Part shown: one piece after another, positions 35,330 to 47,340 of the stretch
How positions within the stretch are numbered: the first letter of the stretch is position 1
Layout: each line of letters starts with the position of its first letter
Origin: Serripes groenlandicus
Taxonomy: Eukaryota; Mollusca; Bivalvia; Cardiida; Cardiidae
Length of the DNA stretch: 64,000 nucleotides
Reading direction: 5' to 3'
Assembly (NCBI GenBank): GCA_031761405.1
Contig: JASEVX010000013.1
Location: 49,322,228 to 49,386,227 of the forward strand
Made by a program: the position numbers and the translations under genes
Notes under the pieces: generated by a model
The model's database searches: none
What the model was told of the DNA's origin: nothing
Seen by the model: the letters and a program-made list of their open reading frames with translations, nothing else

Positions 35330-38060
35330 GTCAATTACATGAAACGGTTAGATAGCCGGGATGAAATGTTTATGTCTTATGAAAAGAATAGGCTTTCTAC
35401 AGTTAGTTCCCTCGATTTATATTGGCGGTGCACATATAGCATTAGAATGTAACTGTGGTCGGAGTATCATCGATACCATTATCGTAAACTCCGATGTCAT
35501 GCATTACGTTAATTCTTGCTATAGTGTCGATGACGTTTCATCGATTTACTTTAACCTCCCTATTTGCAACATGTATTAAATGTTCCTATTACGTTCAGGC
35601 AAGAACTAGGAACCTTTATTAATCTTGTGAAATGGTCTAAGCTAAAGGATGTCCACAGTCGGACGTGATGATCACATAGTTTAGAAGCCTTAGTGCGCTA
35701 TCATATACATGGCACAAACGACATTGACCTTTTATATTCAGCTTTAATAAATACGACGAAAGCATGTGCCTAAATAAAACTATGAAATGTCAAAGACAAG
35801 AATGTTTACGGCTTGGTTCCTTAATATATGGTCTTACATTTACCAATTTAAAGCATTCTAAACGTCGTTTTCGTAACACTCATCGAGAAGCCGTCCAAAA
35901 GTACATTCTTAAACTTTATGATGACATTGACCGATCTGCAGAGCTTGACCAATAATAGTTCTGGCAATTAGTTAATCTAATACGTGATTCCCGTAATACT
36001 TCTCCATGAGCAGACATAACATCCGATGGTAAGATATGCCGTGATAATAATTCGAGAATTAACGGGTGGAATCATTATTTCCAGAATATGTACTCTTATG
36101 TTGACAATGTTTCGATAATACTTTTAAAGACCATGTCAACGATAAGATGGACCATTTTATCGTCCGAGTAGATCCGCTCAACCGGTGAAACTCCGAACGT
36201 ATATAATTAATTATATTCTTCAGTCTGTTAAAAGGAATACATCACTAGGGGCTGATAACGTAACAGACGAACATACACTTTTTGGGGGTGAACTAATTAG
36301 AAAATTCTCGCTAAACTTTCAATTATCATTTAAACCACAAATTATTAAAAGGGGCGTTATAATTACTTTAATTAAAGGTGGGAAAAAATACAGAAAAAAT
36401 ACAATTAGCTGTAGGGACATTAAGTTAACATCTTGTATTCTTAAACTTTTTGAAAAAAAATGTTTAATACAATCTGCCGAATGCATCTTTACAGCCGCAT
36501 AATTTGCAGGAGGTTTCAACAGGGTATTGACTGTATAATGTCTTCATTTTGTTTACGAGAATGCATTCAATTCGCAAAAGAACATAACGGTTTGCTATAC
36601 GTGTGTTATTTGAAGAGTAAACAAGTTTTTGACAGATTATGGTTGAATGGCCTGTTTTTAAAGTCTAGTGAATAATTGTATTGATTATAAGACATTGCAG
36701 TACTTATTGAACATGTATTCTGAGTCACATAGTTCAGTTCGTTTTCAAAACCTTACTTCAGATAATCCTTTTCCTATATTCCAGGGTACACGACAAGGGC
36801 CTTATTCACTAATTGGAGGAACCCGGTAATGATCTATGTATTGCAGGGGTAGATTGTAGGTCTCTCAGTGTGGCTGATGGTATGCTTCTATTATCTTTGC
36901 CGACCATTGGTCTTCATAATATGATGAACATATGTTATGCTGAAAAAGGAGATACCTATACAATGCAAAACTTTGATGTAATTGTGTTTAACGAATCACA
37001 AAGTTTTAAAATTGATAGACGTTGGCACTTAGGTAACAATGTAGAAGAAGTCGAAAACTATACTCATCTCAGAATTATAAGCAATAATGTTATGAAAACT
37101 TCTGTAAATATTGATTAGTCAAGCCAGAAATTAAAAAGTCGTTTACTTGATCTAGTTAATGTGGGAATACACAATGAAGGTCTTCTTCCGTCTGTGAATA
37201 TATATATATAACTCTATAGTTCTTCCAGGAGCGTTGTTTGGATGTGAACTATAGTCCGATTTAAGTAAAACACAATTAACACAAATCGAAAAAGCACACA
37301 GGTTTTCTTTAACACATATTCAGAACCTTCCTGTTCATACAAGAACTGCCGTTTGTCTCAGTATTGCTGGAGTTAAGACAATAGAAGTAGAGATAGAGTA
37401 CAGGAAATTGCTGTTTTGGGGTCTAATATGCCAACACATGTTTACTTATCGATTATTCTCCTTTTACTATTACGGTTCTTCTGGGCAATTAGGATTTATG
37501 CCAGATATTGTGAAGACATTAAGAAACTACTCTTTAGAAAGTTAGTTATGTATTAAATGTCATGTCAACTGGTTTATTTTGAACGGAAACCCATTGCATT
37601 GCCCGCAACTAAATTAATGGACATGAAAATTCTACCTGGATAACTAGGATTCAACAAGATCGACACTTCACTAGTATTCTCTACATTAAGCCACATTTAC
37701 TGTACCATGCCGAACTTGGGGAAATAAGCAGGTCAGCCCTGTCTACATCACTATCAAAACAGTGCGTCAGTGTCGTTAAACCAATAGCATGGCACTTCCA
37801 AAATCGTATAGGAGTCACTTCCTGCGTGCATATCATATTAGAGTATTATTAAACTCTTCTATTAAGTGACAATTGTTGAAATGTATAAAATAAAATTGTG
37901 AAGAAGTAATACATAACAGGTTTATTTCTTTGGATGATAATGGAAAAATTATTGGGTTGTTATCAGGATTGAGAAACATATTGGACAACAATGAAGTAAA
38001 TCATCAACTTGTATTGATTGTTGTATCTATACTCAGCAAGTTCTGTTATTTTTTTAATTG
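35330..38060 (+). pseudogene. Decayed non-LTR retrotransposon (jockey/CR1-like LINE) ORF2
   Basis: Blocks of an endonuclease/reverse-transcriptase polyprotein lie in order on the + strand with many stops and shifts. At 35361-35579 is an APE-endonuclease-like end (RSIIDTIIVNSD). At 35764-35955 is the linker 'FRNTHREAVQKY...DDIDRSAELDQ', then a FWQLVN-type block. At 36185-36502 are the RT fingers (SLGADNVTDEHTLFGGELI, GVIITLIKGGKK, LTSCILKLFEK). At 36460-36675 are RQGIDCIMSS-like and FDRLWLNGLFLK. At 36790-37118 are GTRQGPYS and VADGMLLLS, where the catalytic (Y/V)ADD has become ADG. The C-terminal region runs to about 38060 (SGLRNILDNNEV). Such LINEs copy themselves by target-primed reverse transcription; this one is dead. 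It may be the same family as the tail fragments at 13.3 and 58.6 kb. Confidence 0.75.
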
Positions 38061-38074
38061 TGATCATGTTTTGA

Positions 38075-38340
38075 CATTTCATTCATTCATTCATTATTCA
38101 TTAATTCCTTCATGCATTTATTTATCCATTATTTCATTCATGCATTTATTTATTCATCATTTGATAGTAAGCCATCAGTCGCTCATGCATTAAATCACTC
38201 ATTCTTGCATTCACACATTCATTTATTCCGACACTTACTTACTTACTTTTTTCAATCACCCGATCCAACACTAACTCACCACCCACTCACTCACTTACTC
38301 ACCATCCCCAACCACACACTCACTCACCTGTCCATGCCCT
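38075..38340. repeat. Degenerate CATT/CACT-rich simple repeat
   Basis: CATTCATTCATTCATTATTC-type sequence passes into TTACTTACTTAC and CACTCACTCACTTACTCACC. It directly follows the LINE relic and may derive from its 3' tail. Histidine/serine-rich frames across it are artefacts. Confidence 0.7.
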
Positions 38341-40894
38341 TCGCTTTCGTAACAAGGATGTATAATTTGTATGTGTTGAAATTTCCGTTTATATATGATC
38401 CTTTCTTAGTAAAAGGTTCATGTTCAAAACTTTGCCTGATTCGTTAGATATATAGTTAATGTTTTGTAGCCATGCCAATGCATATTAAGGGTTATGCCAG
38501 GGATTCAGAATTTTCTCGAGATGAGCAATTCTTCCCTTCCCTGCTTAATTTGACATCTGATTTTTATGAATACATCTTATCTTGTAATAATTGCACATCA
38601 GGTAATGGACTAGCGAAAACTGTCTCTCGTTTATATGTTGTACCTTATATGTTGTAAAAGTTAGCTCGCCTTTATAGCTGAAAAATAAAATATATATCAT
38701 ATATAAATTTGCATGGTGACCTCAAATTGTCCTTCAAAAACAAATGGGTCTTTGTCAGATCATCAGTAAATGAGAATATTAAAAGAAAAAGCTGTACCTT
38801 TATAGTAAGAATATGTCCTATAAAATGAGGAAACATATTTTCTTGGTATACTTTGTGTATCAACATATATCACGAAGTGTAGGACTCAAGTCATCGTCAC
38901 AATAAACGACACATTTATAAACAGATACACGTGAAACAAAACAGAAACAACTCATTCGAAATCAAGGATATTTTATGGTACCGAAATAGGAGGTACAATA
39001 GTTGAAGAAAAACGTATATACAACAAAATCAAGCTGTGATTAGGTAATTTAGAAAGTACATGCTTGTCTGTTTGTTTTGTTTGTGAGGTTTACTTATTCA
39101 GTATGTGTGTGGAAAATCAAAAGAAAGAAAACTGAAAGGAAAAATGTATCTATGTGTGAAATGTAGATATAACGCATATATAAGACAAAAGTACCAGCAA
39201 TTTAACTGTATTGTGTGGAATAGGTTACTTCGGTTACTTCGTTTGGGTAACTATCTCTCTTATGGCTGTTATTTTTACAATCAGTGCATCAAATTGTTTT
39301 GCTTGAATTAAAATATTAAATACAGCGATACATATATGTTTTTCCTGGCCTTTCGATGTTACAGATATACAGATTAAAGAGAGTTCTAAAAAGAACTTAT
39401 CCGGTTTCTGGCAGAAAAATGAGCAAAGAGAGTCTGACACACATTTTCAATTGGCTGTCACATTCCCATGGGAACAGAAGGTTATGTTTTAAATATAATT
39501 TAATATCTGGCTGTAGGAAACAACATAATAAGAACGAAACCCAGAGTTATCTCATAGAATGTAAACGGTCAAGTAAAGGCACAACTTGATTTCAAACGTC
39601 CACGGCCTGTATCAATCACTTTGGACCCTGAGAACAAAGTATCAGTGCATGGGGTCTGGGTTACAAGAGATATCAACTGAATTCGAAACTTGCAAGAGGC
39701 AAAATGCTTATTCATAGGAACGAGTCATAGTCGGTAAGGCATTGGACATTTTGTTTTCATTGCAACAAACTGTATGTTAGTCATGATAGGCAGTCCCACC
39801 CATGGAACAAAGTATCCACGATTCGATTGGTTTAAACAAATGATTGATTTTAAAACATCAACAAAATTGATGCTGTAGGAAAGCAGTGTGTTGCAACAAT
39901 CGAAGTATTATTATTAATGTTACGATTGACTTATCATTGCTTTATGCTATATCCGACTACACGTAGTGTTCTGGTTGGGATACATTAGGTCAATGTTTGT
40001 AAACAATAATTTATCCTGGGCGCAGTCTAACAAGAAACCATTGTGCTATCACGAACAAACCAAATTTCGGATGTTTTAAATAATCATCGTTCATTCAAAT
40101 TCCCAACAATCGACGACCGGCTAAACTTGTCTAAACAATTAAGACCTCGGATTTCCTACAGGTGTTTACACCACTTACTGTGGATTTATCGTAATGTTCA
40201 CACATTGTATTACTGTTTAAGTATGTAGTGGATTTGCATGATAATAATAAGTAGATCGTGTTTTTATAGCTATCAGTTGATGACTTTCTACAGTGAAAAC
40301 CTCTCTTTAGCAAATTATAGCGTGAACAAAGAAATACATCTGTTTAGGAAGCTGGCGCTCTAAAGAATAATTTATCTTCATCGAACATTGTTTTGCATCC
40401 TCATTACGAATATTAAGATTCCTTAGTCCGTATTTTCATTTACATTACCTGGCAATTAGACAAATATAAACTTGTTCTAAAGATTATTTTGCTCGACACA
40501 GATGCCGTTATGGGCGGTTGCACTTTATTTCTTACTCCACATTACATAGTTCGCATCACACACTTCAACATGGATAATACATTTTACTAAATTCAATGCT
40601 CAAAGAATATAGAAGCACTACCTTAGCCTCGCTTTTGATGAGATATGTAAATTCGTAATTTATTATTTTGAAGTGAGTTGCGACTCTTACAGTTTAGCTT
40701 GACTGACACGAGTAAAGAAACGGTGAGTTGTTACAGGTAGTTTACTGATTAGTTATTGGAACCCGGACCCCTTTGTTAAGATTATTTTAGATATTTTAAA
40801 TCAAATTGAAATCAGAGCAGAGTTCTCATTAAGGACTGCGTTTTGTATTGAATGTTTTTATACTTTAGGATCCGCACGAAGCTTCAACAAGGAA
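38341..40894. other. No gene recognised
   Basis: AT-rich sequence with scattered frames of 60-77 codons (for example 38472-38657, 39105-39311, 39356-39589, 40043-40228). None shows a domain, and several overlap frames on the other strand. No clear repeat boundary was seen. Confidence 0.35.
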
Positions 40895-41325
40895 GTCATC
40901 TCCAGGTGTCCATGTGTATTGTATACGGTCGTCTAAAGAAGGAGGTTCCCACTAATATCTCTCTTGTAACTCAACCAAACCATTTACTGTGGGTACTCAA
41001 CATATAGGGTAAACGTTTCAAATAATGATTTGGAAGGTAAAAAACGTACGGAAGTCTAAGTAAGGAGGAGTAAGCTGGTATTTTCCAACCAATTTCTCTC
41101 TTATGACTCAATCAAACCCTATGTTGTGGGTACTTAAAACATAAGGTAGGAGAGTCAAATAACGAATTTGAGTGTCAAAAGTCGTACAGAGGTCTAGATA
41201 AGGAGAAGTAACGCGGGTTTTTCCCACCATTATTGCTCTTAAAACTCAACCAAACCCTATAGTGTAGGTACTCAAAACATAATATCAACAAAGGATTTGG
41301 AATGTGAAAACCTTACCTTATCTAA
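40895..41325. repeat. About 137-bp tandem repeat, about 3 units
   Basis: The phrase CTCAACCAAACC(C/A)(T/T)A..GTGGGTACTCAA recurs at about 40970, 41107 and 41245, with a TCTAA(A/G)(T/G)AAGGAG(A/G)AG phrase between. The units are clearly diverged, so this is an older array than the 345-bp one. Confidence 0.75.
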
Positions 41326-42429
41326 AGCTCTGGTGTATACATGTGCATTTCTTTATTTTGCATTATTCTGTGTTTTATAAACGTATACAGAATTTCCACT
41401 TTAATATTCTTTCCTTTTGTTTGAATATTATATAACAGATACTTTCGCTTTTCTTATCTGAATTATTTTCACACTTACAGTCTTAATATGTTGCATGTGA
41501 TGAATACAGTTTTTGAAAACATTGTTATTAAAGGTCAATTGCCCATTAGAAGGAATGTCTCCTTTTGTCACAAAATTGTCGTCTATATTTAAAAATGTAA
41601 ACTTTCATTCATAGGGCTTTTCCCATGGGGTTTTCAAAGTCGTATTCAATAAACGTGTTGTGTTTGTGGGTGAATTTATATCTTAAAAGTAATCATTTTA
41701 AACCACCTGTGGGCTCGGTATGTAAACTAAGATCACACATATACACTTTTATCAAGAGTTAAAAATAGATCAACCTTGAAACTTCATCTTGTAATTTAGA
41801 TTTTAGATTTTATTAAAAGGTGACTCTACACCGTGATATCCTGTTTTGCTCGACTGCACATATGAGTATATATAAACACCATTTTCAGCAAAGAAGATCA
41901 AGATAAACATGCACATTCATTCCGTGTAATCTTGGTCGTTAATTGAACTGAACATTTAACTACTCAATACATGTGCAAACAACTTGTTTAATGAGGAACA
42001 ATATTATGAGTTTAACCCTTTCTCAAATTCCTATTCTTTTTTACGCGTCTGCAGCAAACGACTTTGAACAACGTAGTGACAATCGAAGAACGAGCTCATA
42101 ATGAGCATTTCTTTCCTTTTGTCACAACGTTTTCAAGTATAATCAGTAAATATGTAATTTTAATATTATTATTTGAAAATGATTAACATTAAAGAACACA
42201 GCATAATGAGGGCTAAAAACAGCACGTTTGACACACAACTATCGTTCGATATTTCTTCGGTATAAAATATATGTATAACCTAATAATATTGACGTGATCC
42301 TGACCTTTATAAAATATTCATAGTATTCATAAAAGTGTTTGCATGCACTTTAAACTGCGCAAATTATGTCAAACGTTAATGAAAAATACCTTTACCTCAC
42401 AAGAATACACAGAGGTCATGATCAGGTCA
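41326..42429. other. MITE relics; no gene
   Basis: About 41505-41680 carries diverged CCCTTTCCC-type element motifs (TTTTTGAAAACATTGT, CTCCTTTTGTCACAA, TTTTCAAAGTCGT). About 42013-42195 is another: TTTAACCCTTTCTCAAATTC, GCGTCTGCAGCAAACGAC, ATAATGAGCATTTCTTTCC, TTTTGTCACAACGTTTTCAA. Nothing else is recognised. Confidence 0.45.
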
Positions 42430-43100
42430 GCATTGTCGAGTAATACGTCTCCCTTCTTTAAAAGTTGAGTTGTGCTCCAGAATCAGAACAACGTAATTGT
42501 GTTTGTAAAAACTGCCTATTGATCCATGCTATCAAATGAAAGTTTAATTGTGTTTGTTATAACTTATCGAGTAATACGTATCCCTTCTTTACGGAATGAG
42601 TCGTGCTACAGACTAAAACAACCTAATTGTATTTGTAACACGTCTCCCTTCTTTACCAATTGAGACATGCTCTAGACTCGAAGCATCCTAAGTGTGTTTG
42701 TAAGAACTTGTCGAGTAATACGTCTTCCTTCTTTACGATAATAAGCCATGTTTCCTACTGACAGCAACCTAATCGTTTTCTTTAAAACTGGTCAAGTCAA
42801 ACGACTAACTTCCTTACCATAATGAGCTATGCTCCAGACTAAAACAATCTAATCGCGTTCGCTAGAACTTGTCGATTAATACGAGTCCCTTCGCAACATA
42901 ATGAGCTATTCTCTAGACTAAAAGCAAACTAGTCGTTTCCGTCAGAACTTGTCGAGTAAAATGTCTCCCTTCGTAACCATAATGAGCTATGCTCCATATT
43001 CAAAACAATCTTAGTTTGTTTGTAAGAACTTGCCGAGTAATACATCTCCCTTCTTTACCATAATGAGCCATGCTACAGACTAAAAAACAACCGAATTATG
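42430..43100. repeat. About 80-90-bp tandem array, about 8 units
   Basis: Units read roughly: CTTGTCGAGTAATACGTCTC, CCTTCTTTACCATAATGAGC, CATGCTCCAGACTAAAACAA, CCTAATCGTGTTTGTAAGAA. Starts fall near 42437, 42566, 42638, 42712, 42790, 42868, 42952 and 43030, with some truncated units. Divergence between units is moderate. Non-coding. Confidence 0.8.
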
Positions 43101-43876
43101 ACAGGGAGTTAGACGATTGTTTTGAGGTCATACCACATATCATCTAATTCAGTAGGAATATATATATATTGGAGCAATGGAATATCAGGACTTCTCACCA
43201 AGGTCTCCGGACTCTATAATCAGTACGGTCATTGAACAATATATATTTGATATGCGAATTCAATAAATTTACTGAATTGTTGAATACCCTTAGCATAGTG
43301 TTTAATTCAGCCACAGAATATATATTTTGGAATATTTAATTATCAATAACTCCTTGCCTAGGCCTGCGGGACTGAATGATCAATACGTTCGTTGAAATTC
43401 ATTTTGTGAATTTTGTAAAACAACTGCTCTTTATAGTACCTATTTTGTAACATGGATTAATTTAGCCAGAACTCCCCTTTTAAGCATAGCTAAAATGATT
43501 AGATAATAATGCATTACATACTGAGGATAAATCATAAACAAAAAGCTACACTATGTTTAAAAGGTCTATTCCGTCGGAAGTTATTCATGTATCAGATTAA
43601 AACTTATCTTATTTCATATGTCGACCACATGTCTCCTTCTGGTTTTATTTTAGAAATATCATACCCTCTGTTGCGTTCATCTTAAAAAAGCTAAAAAACG
43701 TAACTTGTACAATGTATTGAATCTACAACGGAATATAAATGTTTGGATACGTACTACATTGAGACGAAGCTATCTTCCTATTTAAGAGTGCAGTTGTCCG
43801 AATAATGTAGTCAGGCATTCAGATTGAAAATAATACCGGTACTTTTCAAAACAGTGTAATGCAATTGCTACGTGAT
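43101..43876. other. AT-rich, no gene recognised
   Basis: Contains ATATATATATTGGAG-type strings and two loosely similar phrases (GGTCTCCGGACTCTATAATCAGTACG, shortened, near 43200 and 43370) but no defined element or gene. Confidence 0.35.
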
Positions 43877-44620
43877 GCAAATCAAATACATATTGTTGAA
43901 AGCAGAATAAACAACAATTGCTGAGTTATAAATATAATACTCTTGAAGCAGATTAAAACACCACGCATGATGATATAAATATAAAACCATTGAAAACAAA
44001 GTCAAATCATTACCTTGTGGCATAACTAACTAAGATATGTTGAAAGCAGAGTAAAACAACACTCATGATGATATGAATATAAAACCATTAAAACAAAGTC
44101 AAATCATTACAATGTGGTGCAAATCAAATACATATTGTTGAAAGCAGAATAAACAACAATTGCTGAGTTATAAATATAATACTCTTGAAGCAGATTAAAA
44201 CACCACGCATGATGATATAAATATAAAACCATTGAAAACAAAGTCAAATCATTACCTTGTGGCATAACTAACTAAGATATGTTGAAAGCAGAGTAAAACA
44301 ACACTCATGATGATATGAATATAAAACCATTAAAACAAAGTCAAATCATTACAATGTGGCATAACTAAAATATGTTGAAAGCAGAGCAGAGTAACACGCA
44401 TTGGGCCGTGATATATCTTTGAAACTGTTGAAAGAAGAGTAAAATACAATGTCCTGTATTATAACTTTTAAACTATGGGCAGCAGAGTCAAACAATAAGT
44501 ATATAACAATAGGAAGCTGAAATATATATCTATACAACTGTTGAAAGCAAAAGACAACCAGAATGTACCATGATATAAGTATTTAACAATAGGAAGCTAA
44601 ATAAAACAGTTCACAGTGAT
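43877..44620. repeat. 242-bp near-identical tandem duplication plus diverged sub-units
   Basis: GCAAATCAAATACATATTGT begins at 43877 and 44119, and the 242 bp between are repeated almost without change to about 44360. Each is itself made of sub-units (GTTGAAAGCAGA(G/A)TAAA..., CATGATGATAT(A/G)AATATAAA, CAAAGTCAAATCATTAC). Weaker sub-units continue to about 44600. Such high identity means a very recent duplication or an assembly duplication. Confidence 0.88.
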
Positions 44621-44840
44621 TACTGTAAAACGTTGGAAAGCTGAGAGAGAAAGAGAGATATAGTGAGACAAACAGATAGACAGACAGACAGACAGTAGAC
44701 AGAGAGGGCAGCTATTTATGCTAGGCCTACACAGGCCCACACAGAGATTGCAATGCTGATCTTCATTATTAAGTAAGTCATATTTTTCTGACGATTGCAC
44801 ATACAACTTTACGCTTATACTTTGCATGCTGTATACTTGT

Positions 44841-45040
44841 TTAACCATTTCCCAAGACACATTTTCAAGCAACAGCAGCAGACGACAATTCAAAACATTG
44901 TTGCAAAAGTAGAACTCATAATAATAAATTTCTCCTTTTTACCACCATAATGTTTCCAACTCAATTCAATACTATATATGTATATATATACATATTTATT
45001 TGTGGACATTTTCATCTGCAGATTTGTTGTTGTTTAACTT
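44841..45040. mobile_element. CCCTTTCCC-type MITE copy
   Basis: GTTTAACCATTTCCCAAGAC opens it, followed by CAGCAGCAGACGACAATTC, AAAACATTGTTGCAAAAG, TTTCTCCTTTTTACCACC and, at the right, CATCTGCAGATTTGTTG. It is imperfectly palindromic and contains a TATATATGTATATATATACAT stretch. Confidence 0.5.
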
Positions 45041-45150
45041 ATTAATCTAATGTAGATCCTTTCAAGGTTTTTGATAACCGTAAAGGGCGATAAAAATAAA
45101 TCTGCTGACATTCGTGAAATAAGGATTACTGCCCTTTATACTATATATAG

Positions 45151-45672
45151 GATCTGACATGAGTTGTCATTTCATATAAAGTTTTATTAAACGAGTTCAA
45201 GATTTTTTGTTATTAAGCGAGCCTGTGGCGAGCTTAATAACAAATATCTTGGACGAGTTTGAATGTCAGATTCTTTTTATCACATGACGAAACACACAAA
45301 GAAAATCGGGTTTTCCAAAGCTATTTTAATTTCGTCAGTAAACCGTATAATAATGCAACAAATAATTATGCCGAGGTCATACTCAGCTTAGTTTATTAAA
45401 AGTAATAATAAATAACACGCATGAGATATTATATCTATCACATAAAGTGACTTATGAGGCGTATTTCGATAAAAATGTACTTAACGTTTACAATATTTCT
45501 AGATAAAATGTACGGGTTTTGGCGCCAAAGTGACTAACGTATGACGTCAAAACGCTGACGTGACGTCATTTTCCAAGTATTAGGTCATCTTATATTACAC
45601 ATGTTGTATATAAAGAAATACGTAATGGTTATATTACATTGGATACAAGCAACGTCATGTGATAAATATATA
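45151..45672. mobile_element. Hairpin plus TIR composite MITE with two CRE-type sites
   Basis: A hairpin at 45189-45260 (TTGTTATTAAGCGAGCC / GGCGAGCTTAATAACAA, extended by AAACGAGTTCAAGA / TTGGACGAGTTT) is framed by GATCTGACA / TGTCAGATT. Next to it is a TIR pair: TTTATCACATGACG at 45276-45289 and CGTCATGTGATAAA at 45653-45666. The interior has TGACGTCA at 45542-45549 and 45561-45568. No coding capacity. Same architecture as the 28.45-29.05 kb pair. Confidence 0.75.
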
Positions 45673-45951
45673 TATCATATGCCATTATACATCAATATTT
45701 TCTAAAAAAAGAAAATATCTCAATAAATCTATTTCTATAATCCATGCTAATTCAAGCTCTGTCATTGTTAATACATTTTATAATTTAAAATATATATGGG
45801 CCAGAAGCCTTTATACTTCAATAAAGTAATTGAATTGAATTAAATTGAACTGGCAATTTCATCTTGTGCGACGTTGTTGTTGAAATGAATCGATTCCTCC
45901 TCGCTTGTAGTTGTAGTATGTTAAACGAATTACACACTCGAATATAACATC

Positions 45952-46194
45952 CATATGAACCATTCCATGGGAAAACCAACAGTATGGCATCTGCGTAATG
46001 TATCAACCCAGATCAGCCTGCGCAGTCCGCGCAGGCTAATCAGGACCGACACATTCCGTCTCAGGGGAATGGAGGAAAAGAATACTGATTATTGAAGTAG
46101 AAAATCCCGCAGGAGGCGAAAAGTGTCTGGCCGGATTAGCCTACTTAACGCAGAGTCCACACTATTGGTTTTCTCACGGAACGGCTGATATATG
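45952..46194. mobile_element. Fold-back MITE with GC-rich CAGCCTGCGCA core
   Basis: The left arm CATATGAACCATTCCATGGG / AAAACCAA (from 45952) mirrors the right arm TTGGTTTTCTCACGGAACGG...ATATATG (to 46194). Inside the left arm is CCCAGATCAGCCTGCGCAGT CCGCGCAGGCTAATCAGG, which forms its own short inverted repeat. I recognise this as a very common bivalve non-autonomous element. No coding capacity. Confidence 0.8.
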
Positions 46195-46388
46195 TAAGCC
46201 CTGTGATTTCATCCAAATGACATATCAACTAGCCTACTTAAGATACTATATTGAGATATAACTACGACATAGATCTACTTAAATGAATCCATTAAAAGTG
46301 ACTTCATATTTGTAAAAGGTAAATTGTTTGAATATAAAATATCATTAATGACAATGGTGTGTAGTCCGATATTGAATAGGGATCTAAT

Positions 46389-46588
46389 NNNNNNNNNNNN
46401 NNNNNNNNNNNNNNNNNNNNNNNNNNNNNNNNNNNNNNNNNNNNNNNNNNNNNNNNNNNNNNNNNNNNNNNNNNNNNNNNNNNNNNNNNNNNNNNNNNNN
46501 NNNNNNNNNNNNNNNNNNNNNNNNNNNNNNNNNNNNNNNNNNNNNNNNNNNNNNNNNNNNNNNNNNNNNNNNNNNNNNNNNNNNNNNN
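46389..46588. other. Assembly gap, 200 N
   Basis: Exactly 200 Ns, probably a placeholder rather than a measured size. It removes the left part of the second Harbinger relic. Confidence 0.99.
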
Positions 46589-47030
46589 GAAAAGGGTTCT
46601 ACTCTCTAAATGTACAGGTACATGAATTAATAATTATCAAACACAGTTATATTTCAACTTTCAAACATTATATATTTTTAACAAGAAAAAAATAATCGTG
46701 TATCTGTAAACATTATCTAATGACCCATTTCCTGAATCCAGCTAGTAGAAGTCAGGAACGGTTCAACGCAAGCCTGTGCTGAAAAAGAGTTTCTGTATTA
46801 TGGAAAGGAGGTTCCCAGTTTTACACTTTGGGATTAGCTCAACTACAAATGTTGCTGTACACTACATAACATCATGTGTTGTGTTACACAACATTGGGAT
46901 TGACCAAGGAGATATTATTGATCATATATTAGATGAAGAATTGGTAGTTGAACACATTGATGAAATACCAGTTGTTCAAGGCAACACTGGAAGTCAGATA
47001 CGACTGCAAATAGCAAATCAGTTCTTTTAA
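46589..47030 (+). pseudogene. PIF/Harbinger transposase relic, copy 2
   Basis: Resumes right after the gap with the SLNVQV block (about 46596-46620). It shares the following AT-rich stretch with copy 1 to about 46705, then jumps to the C-terminal MTHFLNPAS region and the 84-codon frame at 46776-47030 (RRFPVLHFGIS, CVVLHNIGIDQGD, ending IANQFF). Relative to copy 1, about 1.2 kb (820-2035) is missing, including the VAKWPGS block. The C-terminus is better kept here (HNIGI versus HNNGI; an extra HIDEIP stretch). Not functional. Confidence 0.75.
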
Positions 47031-47107
47031 TACACTTTTACACAATTAAAGTATAGTTTTATAGTATTAAACTTATTAACAATTAAACAATTTGCACCGC
47101 GAGGAAA

Positions 47108-47340
47108 TACTTAACCCTATAACTCATACTACAATTCTGCAGCAGATGACTTTGAGCATATTTTGTCAAAAAATAGAACATCTCTATAATTGAATGGATA
47201 ACCTATGACTAAAAGTGGAAAACATTGTGGGAAAAGGAGAAAATGCTCGTCTTGCTCAATTTCTTCTTTTGTCACTATGTTTTCAAAAAGCCGTCTGCTG
47301 CAGAGGCGTCAGAAAGCGTCTATATGAGGGAAAGGGTTAA
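47108..47340. mobile_element. CCCTTTCCC-type MITE with a well-kept right end
   Basis: Begins CTTAACCCTATAACTC, then CTGCAGCAGATGACTTTG. The right half is close to the family's consensus as I see it: GCTCAATTTCTTCTTTTGTC, ACTATGTTTTCAAAAAGCCG, TCTGCTGCAGAGGCGTCAG, AAAGCGTCTATATGAGGGAAA, GGGTTAA. The terminal TTAACCCT / AGGGTTAA-like ends suggest TTAA or TA target preference. Confidence 0.6.

Noticed and set aside
38075..38447. His/Ser/Leu-rich frames of 87-111 codons
   Set aside because: Produced by CATT/CACT simple repeats.
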